64,000 bases of DNA from Gammaproteobacteria bacterium (GCA_030425645.1 JAUHZK010000001.1:372001-436000), one strand, 5' to 3'; positions 7,924 through 16,755 are shown, counted from the first letter of the stretch. Numbers and translations are program-made. The notes: generated by a model not told the origin, from the sequence alone.

Positions 7924-8393
7924 GCGTCTAGCTCCAGTTCGGGTTGGCTGGATTTGCTGACGTTGCAATGATGGTATGCAAGGCCTCTGATTGCGTTCTC
8001 TATTCCGGCTAGGGTTTCGTCGGCAGTGCTGCTGCCTTCATAGAACCTTGAAAGCTCTGAAACTGTTTCTCCAAAAAGGATTTGCAGTTCGGATATTTCC
8101 AATGTTTTAGTTTTGCGGCCGGTTGGTATTTCTATAACCAATTTGTTGCCGCGAGCCGCTAGATGCTGGGTCACGTAGTCGATGCCACAAGCGTGCTCGA
8201 ACGCTGGGATAAGTACGCCGGGGATGCGGCCATTAGCCAACCATTTGTATAGGTTGTGGTGGTTATGCTCGCCCATCAATTCGGCAATGCGTGGAATTGA
8301 TCTGTTATGCACTTTTAGTGCGTATTGAGTGCAAAGCTCTAAGGCGTGTTTAAAGCTGCTGGGCCGCTGTCTTTTCCAGATCGCTGAGGTCAT
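7920..8393 (-). CDS. CII-like phage regulator upstream of transposase
   Basis: A 157-residue protein. Residues about 30-80 contain a helix-turn-helix (IPRIAELMGEHNHHNLYKWL followed by RIPGVLIPAFEHACG) of the kind found in phage CII-like regulators and regularly present before the transposase in Mu-like phages. The C-terminal half is helical with no recognised motif. Its stop overlaps the GTG start of muA by 4 bases. The likely role is control of early transcription or lysogeny; this is inference. Confidence 0.6.
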   Translation of the reverse strand: MTSAIWKRQRPSSFKHALELCTQYALKVHNRSIPRIAELMGEHNHHNLYKWLANGRIPGVLIPAFEHACGIDYVTQHLAARGNKLVIEIPTGRKTKTLEISELQILFGETVSELSRFYEGSSTADETLAGIENAIRGLAYHHCNVSKSSQPELELDA

Positions 8394-8440
8394 TGGATAA
8401 CTGTTTTTTTTGGTGTTCTAAAAAGGGTTCAGGTATTCGC

Positions 8441-8731
8441 CTAGCAGGCGACTGCTTTAGCTGGTTTAATAGCTTCGTAGTCGTTTAGTGCTTTCGCATA
8501 TTCGGTAGCGCTGTACCGGCTTGGCCAAATAATTGGCGCCGGTACGCCTATCTGTTTTGCGATGATTTTTTCGGCTGTTGGATAGGCGCGATTTAAGGCC
8601 GTGCGTAGGGTGTTTGGTGAGTAACCTTTGTCCTCGCTTAGCTTGCTTAAATTTGTTCCGCTAACACGAATGGCCGCGATAATGTTTGCCTTATGCCAGT
8701 CTTCAGGGATTGTCATTTTTGTCGTTTTCAT
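8441..8731 (-). CDS. ner: Ner-family transcriptional repressor
   Basis: A 96-residue protein of the Ner family. The signature aligns along its length with Mu Ner: DWHKANIIAAIR...LSKLSEDKGYSPNTLRTALNR (helix-turn-helix) then IIAKQIGVPAPIIWPSRYSA. In Mu, Ner is the first early gene and represses both the early and the repressor promoters. I choose ATG 8729-8731 (MKTTKMTIPEDWHK); ATG 8714-8716 or 8768-8770 is possible because no start has a clear ribosome-binding site. Palindromic candidate operators overlap and follow its 5' end. Confidence 0.88.
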   Translation of the reverse strand: MKTTKMTIPEDWHKANIIAAIRVSGTNLSKLSEDKGYSPNTLRTALNRAYPTAEKIIAKQIGVPAPIIWPSRYSATEYAKALNDYEAIKPAKAVAC

Positions 8732-8782
8732 TGCATGAATGCGTTCTAAATATTGCACCAATGCGTGCATTAAATTGCATTA
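8730..8782. promoter_or_regulatory. Candidate operator cluster between ner and repressor
   Basis: Three related palindromic motifs lie in the divergent region: GCAT-GA-ATGC (8733-8742), AATGC-GT-GCATT (8760-8771) and AATTGCATTA (8773-8782). Shared half-site ATGC/GCAT and position between the divergent ner and repressor genes suggest operators for Ner or the repressor. No binding evidence. Confidence 0.4.
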
Positions 8783-8870
8783 GCGGGATCGTGTCAACGG
8801 TTTTTATTGCGTGTCCGATTCTTTTTTATCGCGTTCGCGCGTTATTTTTGTGTTTTATGGTTGTATAACA

Positions 8871-9365
8871 ATGGCTTACGAAGAAACGGACACAGATAAT
8901 TTTTTTGACGACTCTTGTCCGATTGACGACGAAGGAATCGGACGTCGCATAGGCGAGATGGAAAGCCACGCTGGCGGGCCTAAAAAGATGCACGAAAAGA
9001 CTGGCATTTCCTTAAGCCAGTTAAACCGCCTGCAAAAAGGGTCAATTCCTAAATTTGATGCTCTATTAAAAATGGTTAAGGCCGGTTACTGCGCCGAATG
9101 GGTGCTCACTGGCAGAGGGGCCATGCGCTACGAAGATGCGCAAAGTGCTGCAGAAAAGCCCGCAGCGGCACTTGACGCCGCAAATATTGAAACTTTAGCG
9201 CTGGCGTCTTCTTTGATCGCGGAAGCGTGTATAACTGAGCAGGTGCCACTGCCGATAGAGGTGCGCACAGAGCTGACCAAGGGTCTTTACTCAATTCACC
9301 AAAGCGTAGGCACGCCGTTAACCGCCGATAAGGTTAGGGCGTTTATTAGGGACTACAAAAAATGA
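8871..9365 (+). CDS. Phage repressor with CI-type helix-turn-helix
   Basis: A 164-residue protein read divergently from ner, the position of the Mu c repressor. After an acidic start (MAYEETDTDNFFDD), residues about 24-75 form a CI-type helix-turn-helix (GGPKKMHEKTGISLSQLNRL...IPKFDALLKMVKAGYCAEWVLTGRG). The C-terminal part is Ala-rich then helical and may mediate oligomerisation. There is no peptidase (LexA-like) domain. The start is ATG 8871; a GTG at 8811 in the same frame is less likely. The end overlaps the next gene by ATGA. Confidence 0.75.
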   Translation: MAYEETDTDNFFDDSCPIDDEGIGRRIGEMESHAGGPKKMHEKTGISLSQLNRLQKGSIPKFDALLKMVKAGYCAEWVLTGRGAMRYEDAQSAAEKPAAALDAANIETLALASSLIAEACITEQVPLPIEVRTELTKGLYSIHQSVGTPLTADKVRAFIRDYKK

Positions 9366-9793
9366 AGCATTTGCGGCTTATTCTTATATTGGTGCTGGCA
9401 GACTTGTTGCTGGTTAACTCTGCAATGGCGTATGACATTGAAAGCAACGGAAGCTACGGGTACACAGATGAAACCGGCGAAGTTACGTTCTACCAGTATT
9501 TGGGCTCTGTAGACGGCGAGCACCAAGTCGCAAGCTTCCGCAAAGAAGGTTCAACCGAATACGTTACCGTGCTTTCTTGTGTAGAGCCTTGCCAGTTCTA
9601 TACTTGGCGCCACTTTAAAGGCCAGTCTCACTTAAAGACCAAACACTACAAAAGGGAGTTGGGCCTGCTGCAGACCGAAGTACTTGAGGACGCCAGATTA
9701 GGCCGCCTTAAACAGAATGTGTTTAATGGCAGCCATTATTGGGTGGATGAAAATAATGCCGTTACAGTAAAACCCATCAAACCAAGTGAATGA
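9362..9793 (+). CDS. Secreted protein co-transcribed with the repressor
   Basis: A 143-residue protein with a clear Sec signal peptide (MKHLRLILILVLADLLLVNS AMA, cleavage about residue 23). The mature part is small, has two cysteines (SCVEPC, about 76-81), a Tyr-rich strand region and a basic middle. No family recognised. It overlaps the repressor by ATGA, so it should be expressed in the lysogen, and ends before an intrinsic terminator at the phage end. This is the classic site for a lysogenic-conversion or superinfection-exclusion gene; that role is inference. Confidence 0.7.
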   Translation: MKHLRLILILVLADLLLVNSAMAYDIESNGSYGYTDETGEVTFYQYLGSVDGEHQVASFRKEGSTEYVTVLSCVEPCQFYTWRHFKGQSHLKTKHYKRELGLLQTEVLEDARLGRLKQNVFNGSHYWVDENNAVTVKPIKPSE

Positions 9794-9818
9794 CAGCTAA
9801 AAACCATCAAACCATTTG

Positions 9819-9845
9819 AACCGGCTATTGTCAGCCGGTTTTTTT
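9819..9845 (+). terminator. Intrinsic terminator after the lysogeny operon
   Basis: AACCGGCT-ATTGTC-AGCCGGTT followed by T5 (T7 counting the stem end). Perfect 8-bp stem. It closes the repressor/secreted-protein transcript just inside the phage end. Two imperfect direct repeats of about 20 bases (9,770-9,790 and 9,800-9,820, core CATCAAACCA) precede it. Confidence 0.85.
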
Positions 9846-9923
9846 AAAGATCGTCTAATAGCCTTTTGTAATAAGGCTTTCCCGAAAAAAATCGAAAATT
9901 CCCTGAATTTCCCTATTCCCTCA
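9846..9923. mobile_element. Probable phage left end (MuA-binding region, attL side)
   Basis: Read inward from the boundary on the minus strand, the end begins TGAGGGAATAGGGAAATTC and then AGGGAATTTTCG and CGGGAAAG. That is a TG terminus with three AGGGAA repeats and a CGAAAA-type element on the opposite strand, as expected for transposase-binding sites at Mu-like ends. The exact boundary (TG at 9,922-9,923) is inferred. Confidence 0.5.
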
Positions 9924-10331
9924 TACCATGTGCTCCATCACAAAGGGCAAGGGTACTGTTAACCAGCAGTGTTGGTAGCGTGCAGTCTTTCTCCACAGGC
10001 CCCTTTTGCGCAGCTGAGCATCGCAGTGGGTTTTGGATTGAGGGAGCGGCTTGTTTGAGCGTTAGCGACAAAACGGCAGGACTGCCGTTTTGAAATGCGC
10101 AGCACCCGCAGGGGCAGCGGGCAGGACGCCCGCTGATTCTTTCCCGCGACCGCCAAAACCCGCGAGAAGCGCAAGGCACCCCGAAGGGGCTGCGCGGTTG
10201 GCGGTGGCTCTTTTGGTTACTTTTCTCGCCATAGAGAAAAGTAACTCGGCCTTACCAGCACACTTGCCGAAAGCAGATAGAAGCTACCAAGGCCGAAACA
10301 GCCACTAGTGAAACCCACCACCGGGTAACGA
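9924..10331. repeat. Extragenic palindrome block, no gene
   Basis: About 400 bases without a credible gene; open frames here are shadows of palindromes. It holds three strong inverted repeats: 10,069-10,092 (CAAAACGGCA-N4-TGCCGTTTTG), 10,115-10,135 (CAGCGGGC-N5-GCCCGCTG) and 10,216-10,245 (GTTACTTTTCTC-N6-GAGAAAAGTAAC). The composition resembles a dispersed gammaproteobacterial extragenic repeat that is often mis-called as small ORFs. Confidence 0.6.
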
Positions 10332-11135
10332 TTAAGCAAACATCACCGCAACTTGCCGACTAATCGCCACCAACTGCCCATCCGGCGCCCAAATCTTAGC
10401 CACCTGGTTGTAGTAACCATCAGCACCGGCATCACATTCATAATCCACTAACCACCAATCGCTCAACTTGCCTTTGGCGGTTACGGGTAGTAGTTCTAAA
10501 TACCAACTGAGCGAGCTAGCCGGGCAGGGCTTTTTAGGCATGGATAGCACCGGTGGCGGCAACGCGTCAGCCATGGCAACAATGCCAACCTCGTCAATTT
10601 CACGGTCGCTATCCATGCGAATCCAAACGCGGTTATTGGGTTTCTCAAGGCCACAAAACGGCGGTGTGCCGTGCGCCCAGCGGAAGTCAAAATGCTGAAC
10701 AAAGTTAGGCACGATGCCGGGCATAAATGGCATCGACTTTAGCGTTTCTGGATCCACAGCATCCGGGCGTGGGGTTGCTGGAATAGCAAAGGCCGAGTCG
10801 CGGCGTTTGCCGTAGGCGGCGGTGGCAGTCACGGAGACTTCATCGCCTTGTTTCAGTTCGCCTTGAATATGGGTGACCGAGCCGCCTTCGCGTAATGGGG
10901 TTAGCGATACCGTGTTTTCACCCACGGGTGCAGGGCCGACAAAGGTGACTTGGAAGCTGCGGAGTTTGCGCTCGGTGTCGACCTGCTGGCGCATGGCTTG
11001 TGCCACTAGGGCGCCGCTAAGACCACCAAAAGCACTGCGGCCTTGTAGCCAGTCTTCATTGATACCGGCGGTATATTGATTGGTACCGTTGGCGCAAACG
11101 CCAGTTATTAAACTTTCAAAGCTTGTTAAGGTCAT
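10332..11135 (-). CDS. TesB-like acyl-CoA thioesterase family protein
   Basis: A 267-residue double-hotdog thioesterase-like protein. The N-terminal half (AFGGLSGALVAQAMRQQVD...LRSFQVTFVGPAPVGENTVS) and the C-terminal half (SSLSWYLELLP...WWLVDYECDAGADGYYNQVAKIWAPDGQLVAISRQ) match the acyl-CoA thioesterase domain pattern. It would hydrolyse acyl-CoA in the cytoplasm; chain-length preference is unknown. I use ATG 11,133-11,135 (MTLTSFESL); a TTG at 11,171 is an in-frame alternative. It is divergent from the subtilase gene. Confidence 0.8.
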   Translation of the reverse strand: MTLTSFESLITGVCANGTNQYTAGINEDWLQGRSAFGGLSGALVAQAMRQQVDTERKLRSFQVTFVGPAPVGENTVSLTPLREGGSVTHIQGELKQGDEVSVTATAAYGKRRDSAFAIPATPRPDAVDPETLKSMPFMPGIVPNFVQHFDFRWAHGTPPFCGLEKPNNRVWIRMDSDREIDEVGIVAMADALPPPVLSMPKKPCPASSLSWYLELLPVTAKGKLSDWWLVDYECDAGADGYYNQVAKIWAPDGQLVAISRQVAVMFA

Positions 11136-11185
11136 GCTACTAAACCCATAAGAAAGGTCGCCGGTCGGCAACGAGGAAAATCTTG

Positions 11186-12691
11186 ATGAAACGCATTATT
11201 CATATTGTAGGTGCCGCTGTATTTGGCTCGGCGATCAGTCTGTCAGTTGCGGCAGGGCCATTGGACGGTCTTGGAGCGCAGCTCGAAAAAGCCGGTGACG
11301 CCATTAAGAGCAGTGTGGCCTCATTGCCGGAAGCGGATTACGCCAAGGTGCCGGACGCGATTCCCGGCCGTTTTATCGTGGTCTTGAATGATGGGTTGCC
11401 GTTGGAGGCAACGGTTAAAGGTTTGATGAAAACCCTAGGCATAGAGCCTGAGCTGCTATTTCGCCATGCATTAAAAGGTTTTGCCGCGCCACTTAGCGAA
11501 ACGCAAGCACGGCAATTAGCGGCGCATAAGCAGGTGGCCTTGGTAGAGCAAGACGCTTGGGTAAGGTTGCAGGTAACGCGTGAGCGCGCGGTCTGGGGTT
11601 TGGATCGTATTGATCAGGCCAACTTGCCGCTGGATGGACGCTATAGCAGCCAGACTACGGGTAAGGGTGTGCATACCTATGTGATTGATACCGGCGTGCG
11701 CCATGACCATCAGGAATTTGCGGGGCGTATGGGTGATGGTGTGAACTATGCCGGTGGTTCTGCTGGCGGCCAGCAAAGTCAAAGTAAAAATAGCGGCGGC
11801 TTGTTTGATGGCTTGTTAGGCGCTTTGTTTGGTGGTCGAGAAGAGCAGCCATCAGAGCCTCGTGAAACTGATGACTGCAATGGTCATGGTACTCATGTTG
11901 CTGGCACCGTTGCCGGTAGTCGTTATGGCGTAGCGCCGGCGGCTACCGTCCACGCGATCCGCGTATTGGATTGCAAGGGCTCAGGCTCAATGTCGGGCGT
12001 GATCAAAGGTGTTGATTGGGTCACCAAATATCACCAGAAACCTGCCGTGGCGAATATGAGTTTAGGTGGTGGCGCTTCTAGTGCCCTGGACAAGGCCGTG
12101 GCCAACTCGATTGATGCCGGTGTGCACTATGTGGTGGCGGCCGGTAATGAAGATCAAAATGCTTGTAATGTGTCGCCAGCCCGGGGCCAAACGGCGATTA
12201 CGGTGGCGGCTAGTGACAAACGCGACCAACGCGCGTCGTTTTCTAATTGGGGCCGTTGCGTAGATTTATTTGCCCCCGGTGTGGATATCACCTCGGCGTG
12301 GCATACCGGTAGCAGCCGCAGTAATACCATCAGTGGCACCTCAATGGCGGCCCCGCATGTGGCTGGTGTGGCCGCATTGTTGTTGGAGAAAAACACCCGG
12401 CTTAGCCCGGCTCAATTGGCGAGCCAGCTTCAGCGCGACGCCGTGAAAAACAAGATTAGCGATGAAAAACAGTCGCCCGATGTATTGCTGCAGTTGCCGC
12501 CTAAATCCGCGGCGGGAGCGTCGGCGCAGGAGCCTGCACAGGAGCCAGTGGGCGGAAAAAAGCCTGAGGCCGCTGAGCCTGGCGACAGCGGTGCTGAAAA
12601 TAACGGTTCAGCGGCGCAATCAGGCGGTGACGCTGATGAAGCTTCGTGGGTAGATCGCTTATTAAATGACCTGCGTAGTTTGTTTGATTAA
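11186..12691 (+). CDS. Secreted subtilisin-like (proteinase K type) protease
   Basis: A 501-residue S8 serine protease. The order is signal peptide (1-23), I9-type propeptide (about 60-128, [10 protein letters not shown]...), then the catalytic domain with triad D168 (VIDTGV), H234 (GHGTHVAG) and S386 ([11 protein letters not shown]) and oxyanion N321. Between D and H is an extra loop of about 35 residues rich in Gly, Ser and Gln (191-228). The C-terminal 70 residues after about 430 are a low-complexity Ala/Glu/Gly tail. It starts at ATG after GAGGA, and its product should be exported. It stands alone, divergent from the thioesterase. Confidence 0.93.
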   Translation: MKRIIHIVGAAVFGSAISLSVAAGPLDGLGAQLEKAGDAIKSSVASLPEADYAKVPDAIPGRFIVVLNDGLPLEATVKGLMKTLGIEPELLFRHALKGFAAPLSETQARQLAAHKQVALVEQDAWVRLQVTRERAVWGLDRIDQANLPLDGRYSSQTTGKGVHTYVIDTGVRHDHQEFAGRMGDGVNYAGGSAGGQQSQSKNSGGLFDGLLGALFGGREEQPSEPRETDDCNGHGTHVAGTVAGSRYGVAPAATVHAIRVLDCKGSGSMSGVIKGVDWVTKYHQKPAVANMSLGGGASSALDKAVANSIDAGVHYVVAAGNEDQNACNVSPARGQTAITVAASDKRDQRASFSNWGRCVDLFAPGVDITSAWHTGSSRSNTISGTSMAAPHVAGVAALLLEKNTRLSPAQLASQLQRDAVKNKISDEKQSPDVLLQLPPKSAAGASAQEPAQEPVGGKKPEAAEPGDSGAENNGSAAQSGGDADEASWVDRLLNDLRSLFD

Positions 12692-12703
12692 AGCTAACCC
12701 AGT

Positions 12704-12731
12704 TTGACTAGCTGGTTAATTTCTATACAAT
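12704..12731 (+). promoter_or_regulatory. Sigma70-type promoter for the lipoprotein hydrolase
   Basis: TTGACT (12,704-12,709), 16-base spacer, TACAAT (12,726-12,731). The transcript would then carry a CGCTC-GAAA-GAGCG hairpin (12,740-12,753) before the ribosome-binding site. Good match, no experimental support. Confidence 0.6.
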
Positions 12732-12795
12732 CCCCGGCTCGCTCGAAAGAGCGGGGGTAAGTGCGAAAGCCAGATAAAGGCTGCAGGAGACAATC

Positions 12796-14574
12796 ATGAG
12801 ACATCTAAATTTAGCCGCGGCGATGACCGCGGTATGGCTGTTGGCCGCCTGTAGTGGCTCTCCAGACCAAGCGGCCAACAATGGCGGCGAGACGGGTGGG
12901 CCGACCACAGAAACACCGCCGCCAATTACTGGCGAGGGTCGTGCTGGCGTTAATTACAACGTCTATCTGAATTCCAATATCGACGGCGAAACCATTGCCT
13001 TTACGGTGATGGAGCCGAGCTTTGTGGCCGAGGGTTTAACCACACCGCTGATCCTGCATTCACATGGTTACTCGGGTGCTCGGATTACAGATCCGACTGG
13101 CGATGCTTATGTTGAAGCCTTGCATGCCGAAGGTTTTGGTGCGCTGTCCTTAGATGAGCGCGGCAATGGCGAATCTGGCGGCACTGTGCGGATTCTGGAT
13201 CCGGCATTTGAAGGCCAAGACTGGCTGCAAGTGCTGGATTGGGCCGAAGAAAACCTGACTTGGTTGCGCTATGAAAACAGCGCCAATGAAGTCGTCGCCA
13301 AAGATGCCCCCGATGCTAACCCGGTGATGGGTGCTGTCGGCGGTAGTTATGGCGGTGGCTTTCAGCATTTGATTTATGCCTTGGACGAAAAGCATCGTTT
13401 GGATGCGATTGCGCCTGACATTACCTGGAATGACCTGCGTTACAGCCTCTTCCCTGGCGGCGTATTTAAAGCCATGTGGGCGACCTTATTGGCAGGGCTT
13501 GGCTCGGTGCCGCCCAATACCCAAGATCAGGAAGTCCAAGAAGGTCTGGCACAAGGGTTGTTAACCAATAGTCTCGATGACGAGAAATTAGCCTTGCTTT
13601 ATAGCAATAGCTTGGCCTCACACTGCGCCGGTGAAAATGACTTTACGGCCCCGGGCGGCTTGCGACCAATTGACGCGTTCTATTCGCAATCAGCACAAGA
13701 TACGCTTTTCAACTACAACGATGCGCAGCGCAATTTCGATTGTGTGTCGAGCTTGGGTGGCGACGTGCGTATGTATGTTAAGTCTGGTGGTCACGGCTTA
13801 GACAACGGTGATGGCAGTCAAGTTTGTGGCGGTCTGGGTCGGGTTGAAGCAACGACCGCTTGGTATCGTGAGAAATTGCTACATCAGGTGGGTGAGGCCG
13901 ACATTATTCCCGATGTTTGTTTGCAGTTAGGGCCGACTCAGGGCGACAGTGTTACGCCGGATAGTGTGAGCACGGGCGGCACCGATGTAGCTATTCCAGA
14001 GTCACCCGTGACCTATGGCCCGGCATCATTGAATACCTTGGCCGATATGGTGGCCTTAGTGACCAGCTTTGCGCCAGAGAATCCGCTGGAGCCGCTAACG
14101 AATTTACCAGCGGGTTTGGTGAGTGGTTTGTCTGGCCTAAGTGGCGGTAACCTCGGCCGCCAAGAAATTGTGGTTTATGACGGTGCGGTTGATGGCGCCA
14201 ATGTTTTGGCGGGTATCCCAACGTTTGAAATTACTACCGAGCTGCCAGCTGGTGCTTGCGCGGCGCTAGTGGTCAGTACGCCGCTTGATCCAATTATCTT
14301 TGTTGGCTTGGGTGTTCGTGATGGTGCCGATGGCACGATTCGTACACTGCACAATCAAATGACGCCGTTTCGGGGCTGTATTGACAACCAGCTAACCGAG
14401 CTAGTCGGTGTGTTTGAGCGCATTGAAGCTAACGAACAACTGTTGTTGTTGATGCAGGGTGATTTTACGCCACAGTATTTGGGTAACGCCTCGGCGTCGG
14501 TTGGAAGTATTAACGTATCGGGCACTTTAAGCCTGCCGCTGCTAGGTGATCTACCTAGCGTGGAAGCGCCCTAA
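12796..14574 (+). CDS. Lipoprotein alpha/beta hydrolase (S15/CocE-like)
   Basis: A 592-residue protein with a lipoprotein signal peptide (lipobox LAAC, Cys19). Residues about 50-390 are an alpha/beta-hydrolase of the S15/CocE-like type: strand plus HSHGYSG (oxyanion), LDERGNGESGG, nucleophile elbow GGSYGGG (about 180), and His in SGGHGLDNGDG (about 335). The C-terminal 200 residues are a beta-rich domain like the one appended to CocE/NonD hydrolases. It is likely an envelope-anchored esterase or peptidase; substrate unknown. A GGAG ribosome-binding site precedes ATG, and a strong terminator follows. Confidence 0.8.
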   Translation: MRHLNLAAAMTAVWLLAACSGSPDQAANNGGETGGPTTETPPPITGEGRAGVNYNVYLNSNIDGETIAFTVMEPSFVAEGLTTPLILHSHGYSGARITDPTGDAYVEALHAEGFGALSLDERGNGESGGTVRILDPAFEGQDWLQVLDWAEENLTWLRYENSANEVVAKDAPDANPVMGAVGGSYGGGFQHLIYALDEKHRLDAIAPDITWNDLRYSLFPGGVFKAMWATLLAGLGSVPPNTQDQEVQEGLAQGLLTNSLDDEKLALLYSNSLASHCAGENDFTAPGGLRPIDAFYSQSAQDTLFNYNDAQRNFDCVSSLGGDVRMYVKSGGHGLDNGDGSQVCGGLGRVEATTAWYREKLLHQVGEADIIPDVCLQLGPTQGDSVTPDSVSTGGTDVAIPESPVTYGPASLNTLADMVALVTSFAPENPLEPLTNLPAGLVSGLSGLSGGNLGRQEIVVYDGAVDGANVLAGIPTFEITTELPAGACAALVVSTPLDPIIFVGLGVRDGADGTIRTLHNQMTPFRGCIDNQLTELVGVFERIEANEQLLLLMQGDFTPQYLGNASASVGSINVSGTLSLPLLGDLPSVEAP

Positions 14575-14600
14575 GAAATAACAACAATAAGAAAAACTTG

Positions 14601-14633
14601 AACCGCCCTGAGGAGACTCTGGGCGGTTTTTTT
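14601..14633 (+). terminator. Intrinsic terminator
   Basis: AACCGCCC-N12-GGGCGGTT followed by T5, immediately after the lipoprotein hydrolase. The opposing prlC gene ends 24 bases beyond it, so the hairpin lies in a convergent gap. Confidence 0.85.
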
Positions 14634-14656
14634 ATGCCTGCAGCAGTATCGCTTAA

Positions 14657-16693
14657 TTAGGCGGCAATACCACTATGGCGTAGTAGTGGTTCAATCTGCG
14701 GCTCGCGACCACGGAAGGCCTTAAAGTTTTCTGCCGCGGTGCGGGCACCGCCCATTTCTAACACTTCTTGTTTAAAGCGCTGACCGGTGTCGCGGTCAAA
14801 TACGGCGCTTTCTTCAAAGGCGCTAAAGGCATCTGCAGAGAGTACTTCGGCCCATTTGTAGCTGAAATAGCCAGCCGCATAACCGCCGGCAAAAATGTGG
14901 CTAAAGCTATGCTGAAAACGATTGAACTCAGGCGGTTGGATTACCGCGACTTGGGCGCGGGTTTTGGCCAGCTGCTCGGCGACAAAACTATTGTCGTTGC
15001 TGGGGCCGCTGCTAGCACCGCCATGAATCCGCATATCGAATAAGGCAAATTCAATTTGTCGCAGCATCATTAAACCGCTTTGGAAGTTTTTCGCGGCGGT
15101 CATCTTTTCGAACAGCTCCTGCGGCAAGGGTTCGCCGGTTTCCCAATGTTGGGCAAAGCTGTCTAGCGCTTCTTTTTCCCAAGCCCAGTTTTCTAAGAAC
15201 TGGCTAGGTAGCTCGACTGCATCCCATTCAACGCCGCTAATGCCGGCTAAACCGGTTACGTTTACTTGGGTCAACATATGGTGCAAGCCGTGGCCAAACT
15301 CATGGAACAGCGTCACTACTTCGTCATGCGTTAACAGTGCCGGCTTGTCGCCGACCGGAGGTGTGGCATTGCAAACCAAATAGGCTACTGGGACGTCGGT
15401 TTGCTGTGCTTGCACCACGCGAGAGCGGCAGACATCCATCCATGCGCCGCCGCGTTTGTGCTGGCGGGCGTAGCAGTCGAGGAAAAACTGTCCGCGCAGG
15501 CTGCCGTCGGCGTCGTAGATGGAAAAGAAGCGAATGTCGTCACGGTAATGGTGTGCAAACTCTGTTGCCTCAATGCGTACATCAAATAGACGTTGGGCAA
15601 CGTTGAATAAACCCTCAAATACCTTCTCAGCAGGGAAGTAAGGGCGCAAGTCTTCGTCGCTAATAGCGTATTTGGCTTGGCGTAGCTTTTCGCTCCAGTA
15701 GCTAATATCCCAAGCGGCTAATTCAGTCGCGCCCTGTTCGGCGGCAAAGGCTTGTACTTCTTCGTAATCGGCCTGTGCTTGGTCTTTGCTTTTGTCGGCA
15801 AGGTCCAAGAGAAAGTCTTCTACCTGTTGGCTGCTATCTGCCATTTTGGTGGCGAGTGAAAGCTCGGCGTAGTTGTTGAAACCAAGTAGCTGCGCTTTTT
15901 CATGACGTAGCGCCAGAATCTCATCCATGAGTGGTGAGTTGTCTTGCTCGCTGGGGCCGAGTTCTGAAGCGCGGGTGGTATAGGCGCGATAAACCGTTTC
16001 GCGGAGGGCGCGATTAGCGGCGTAGGTCATAACGGCGATATAACTCGGCATTTGCAAATTCACCAGCCAGCCCGGTTGCTGGGCTTGTTCCGCAAATTGC
16101 TTGAGCATGGCTTTGCTTGAGTCCGGAATGCCGTCGAGTTCGGACTCTTCGGTGACCGGGTGCTGCCAAGCGTTAGTGGCGTCTAAAACGTTGTTGCTAA
16201 ATTCACTGGTCAGTGTGGAAAGGCGTTGCGCGATCGCTTTATATCGAGCTTTCTGTTCATCCGCCAAGGTCACGCCAGACAGTTTGAAGTCACGTAGGCT
16301 GTCATCAATCAGCTTTTGCTGAGTGCTATCGAGGCTTTCAAATTCAGCGCTATCGCGGATACTTTGAATGGCCGCATAAAGCTGCTGATTTTGGGCTACT
16401 TCGGTATGGAAATCTGAGAGCTTGGGCAAGCAGGCATCGTGTGCTTCACGTAGCTCGTCGCTGTTCATGACCATGTTGAGGTGGCCAACAGGCGACCAGA
16501 CGCGACTTAAGTTTTCTTCTAGTCGCTCTAAGGGTTCAATCAGGCTGTCCCAGCTGTAGTCGGTTTTTTCAAGCAGCTTGGCTAGCGCGGCGCGTTGCGC
16601 CTCTAGGGTTTCCTCTACGGCGGGAATAATATCTTTGGCTTGAATAAGGTCGAACGCCGGTAGCGTCTCGGTACGAAGTAGCGGGTTAGTCAT
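14657..16693 (-). CDS. prlC: Oligopeptidase A (M3 metallopeptidase)
   Basis: A 678-residue M3-family zinc oligopeptidase. The metal site HEFGHGLHHM starts at H464. N-terminal features (MTNPLLRTETLPAFDLI...VEETLEAQRA) and length (680 in E. coli) match PrlC/OpdA. It degrades peptides, including cleaved signal peptides, in the cytoplasm. Transcribed convergently with the lipoprotein gene and apparently alone; the GIDE/LemA pair lies upstream on the same strand. Confidence 0.95.
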   Translation of the reverse strand: MTNPLLRTETLPAFDLIQAKDIIPAVEETLEAQRAALAKLLEKTDYSWDSLIEPLERLEENLSRVWSPVGHLNMVMNSDELREAHDACLPKLSDFHTEVAQNQQLYAAIQSIRDSAEFESLDSTQQKLIDDSLRDFKLSGVTLADEQKARYKAIAQRLSTLTSEFSNNVLDATNAWQHPVTEESELDGIPDSSKAMLKQFAEQAQQPGWLVNLQMPSYIAVMTYAANRALRETVYRAYTTRASELGPSEQDNSPLMDEILALRHEKAQLLGFNNYAELSLATKMADSSQQVEDFLLDLADKSKDQAQADYEEVQAFAAEQGATELAAWDISYWSEKLRQAKYAISDEDLRPYFPAEKVFEGLFNVAQRLFDVRIEATEFAHHYRDDIRFFSIYDADGSLRGQFFLDCYARQHKRGGAWMDVCRSRVVQAQQTDVPVAYLVCNATPPVGDKPALLTHDEVVTLFHEFGHGLHHMLTQVNVTGLAGISGVEWDAVELPSQFLENWAWEKEALDSFAQHWETGEPLPQELFEKMTAAKNFQSGLMMLRQIEFALFDMRIHGGASSGPSNDNSFVAEQLAKTRAQVAVIQPPEFNRFQHSFSHIFAGGYAAGYFSYKWAEVLSADAFSAFEESAVFDRDTGQRFKQEVLEMGGARTAAENFKAFRGREPQIEPLLRHSGIAA

Positions 16694-16755
16694 AATCTTT
16701 TGTGTTAAACAGGTTTCGCCGTAATAGCTGGGGTTGCCGCGCTATAAAACAAGGG

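Larger units (their letters stand above)
1..9923 (-). mobile_element. Mu-like transposable prophage, left (early) end, partial
   Basis: The block carries the diagnostic Mu early set: Ner, MuA-type DDE transposase, MuB-type ATPase, Gam, GemA (gp16) and Mor, all transcribed leftward in short-spaced or overlapping order. A divergent rightward repressor gene sits next to Ner. Lysis, head and tail genes are not present and should lie left of position 1. The right boundary is inferred from a GGGAA-rich terminal sequence ending in CA near 9,923, followed by non-phage intergenic DNA. All early functions seen look intact, with no frameshift in any recognised gene. Confidence 0.9.

Noticed and set aside
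9913..10179. Small open frames in the extragenic block
   Set aside because: They run through strong palindromes, lack ribosome-binding sites and resemble typical mis-called repeat ORFs.
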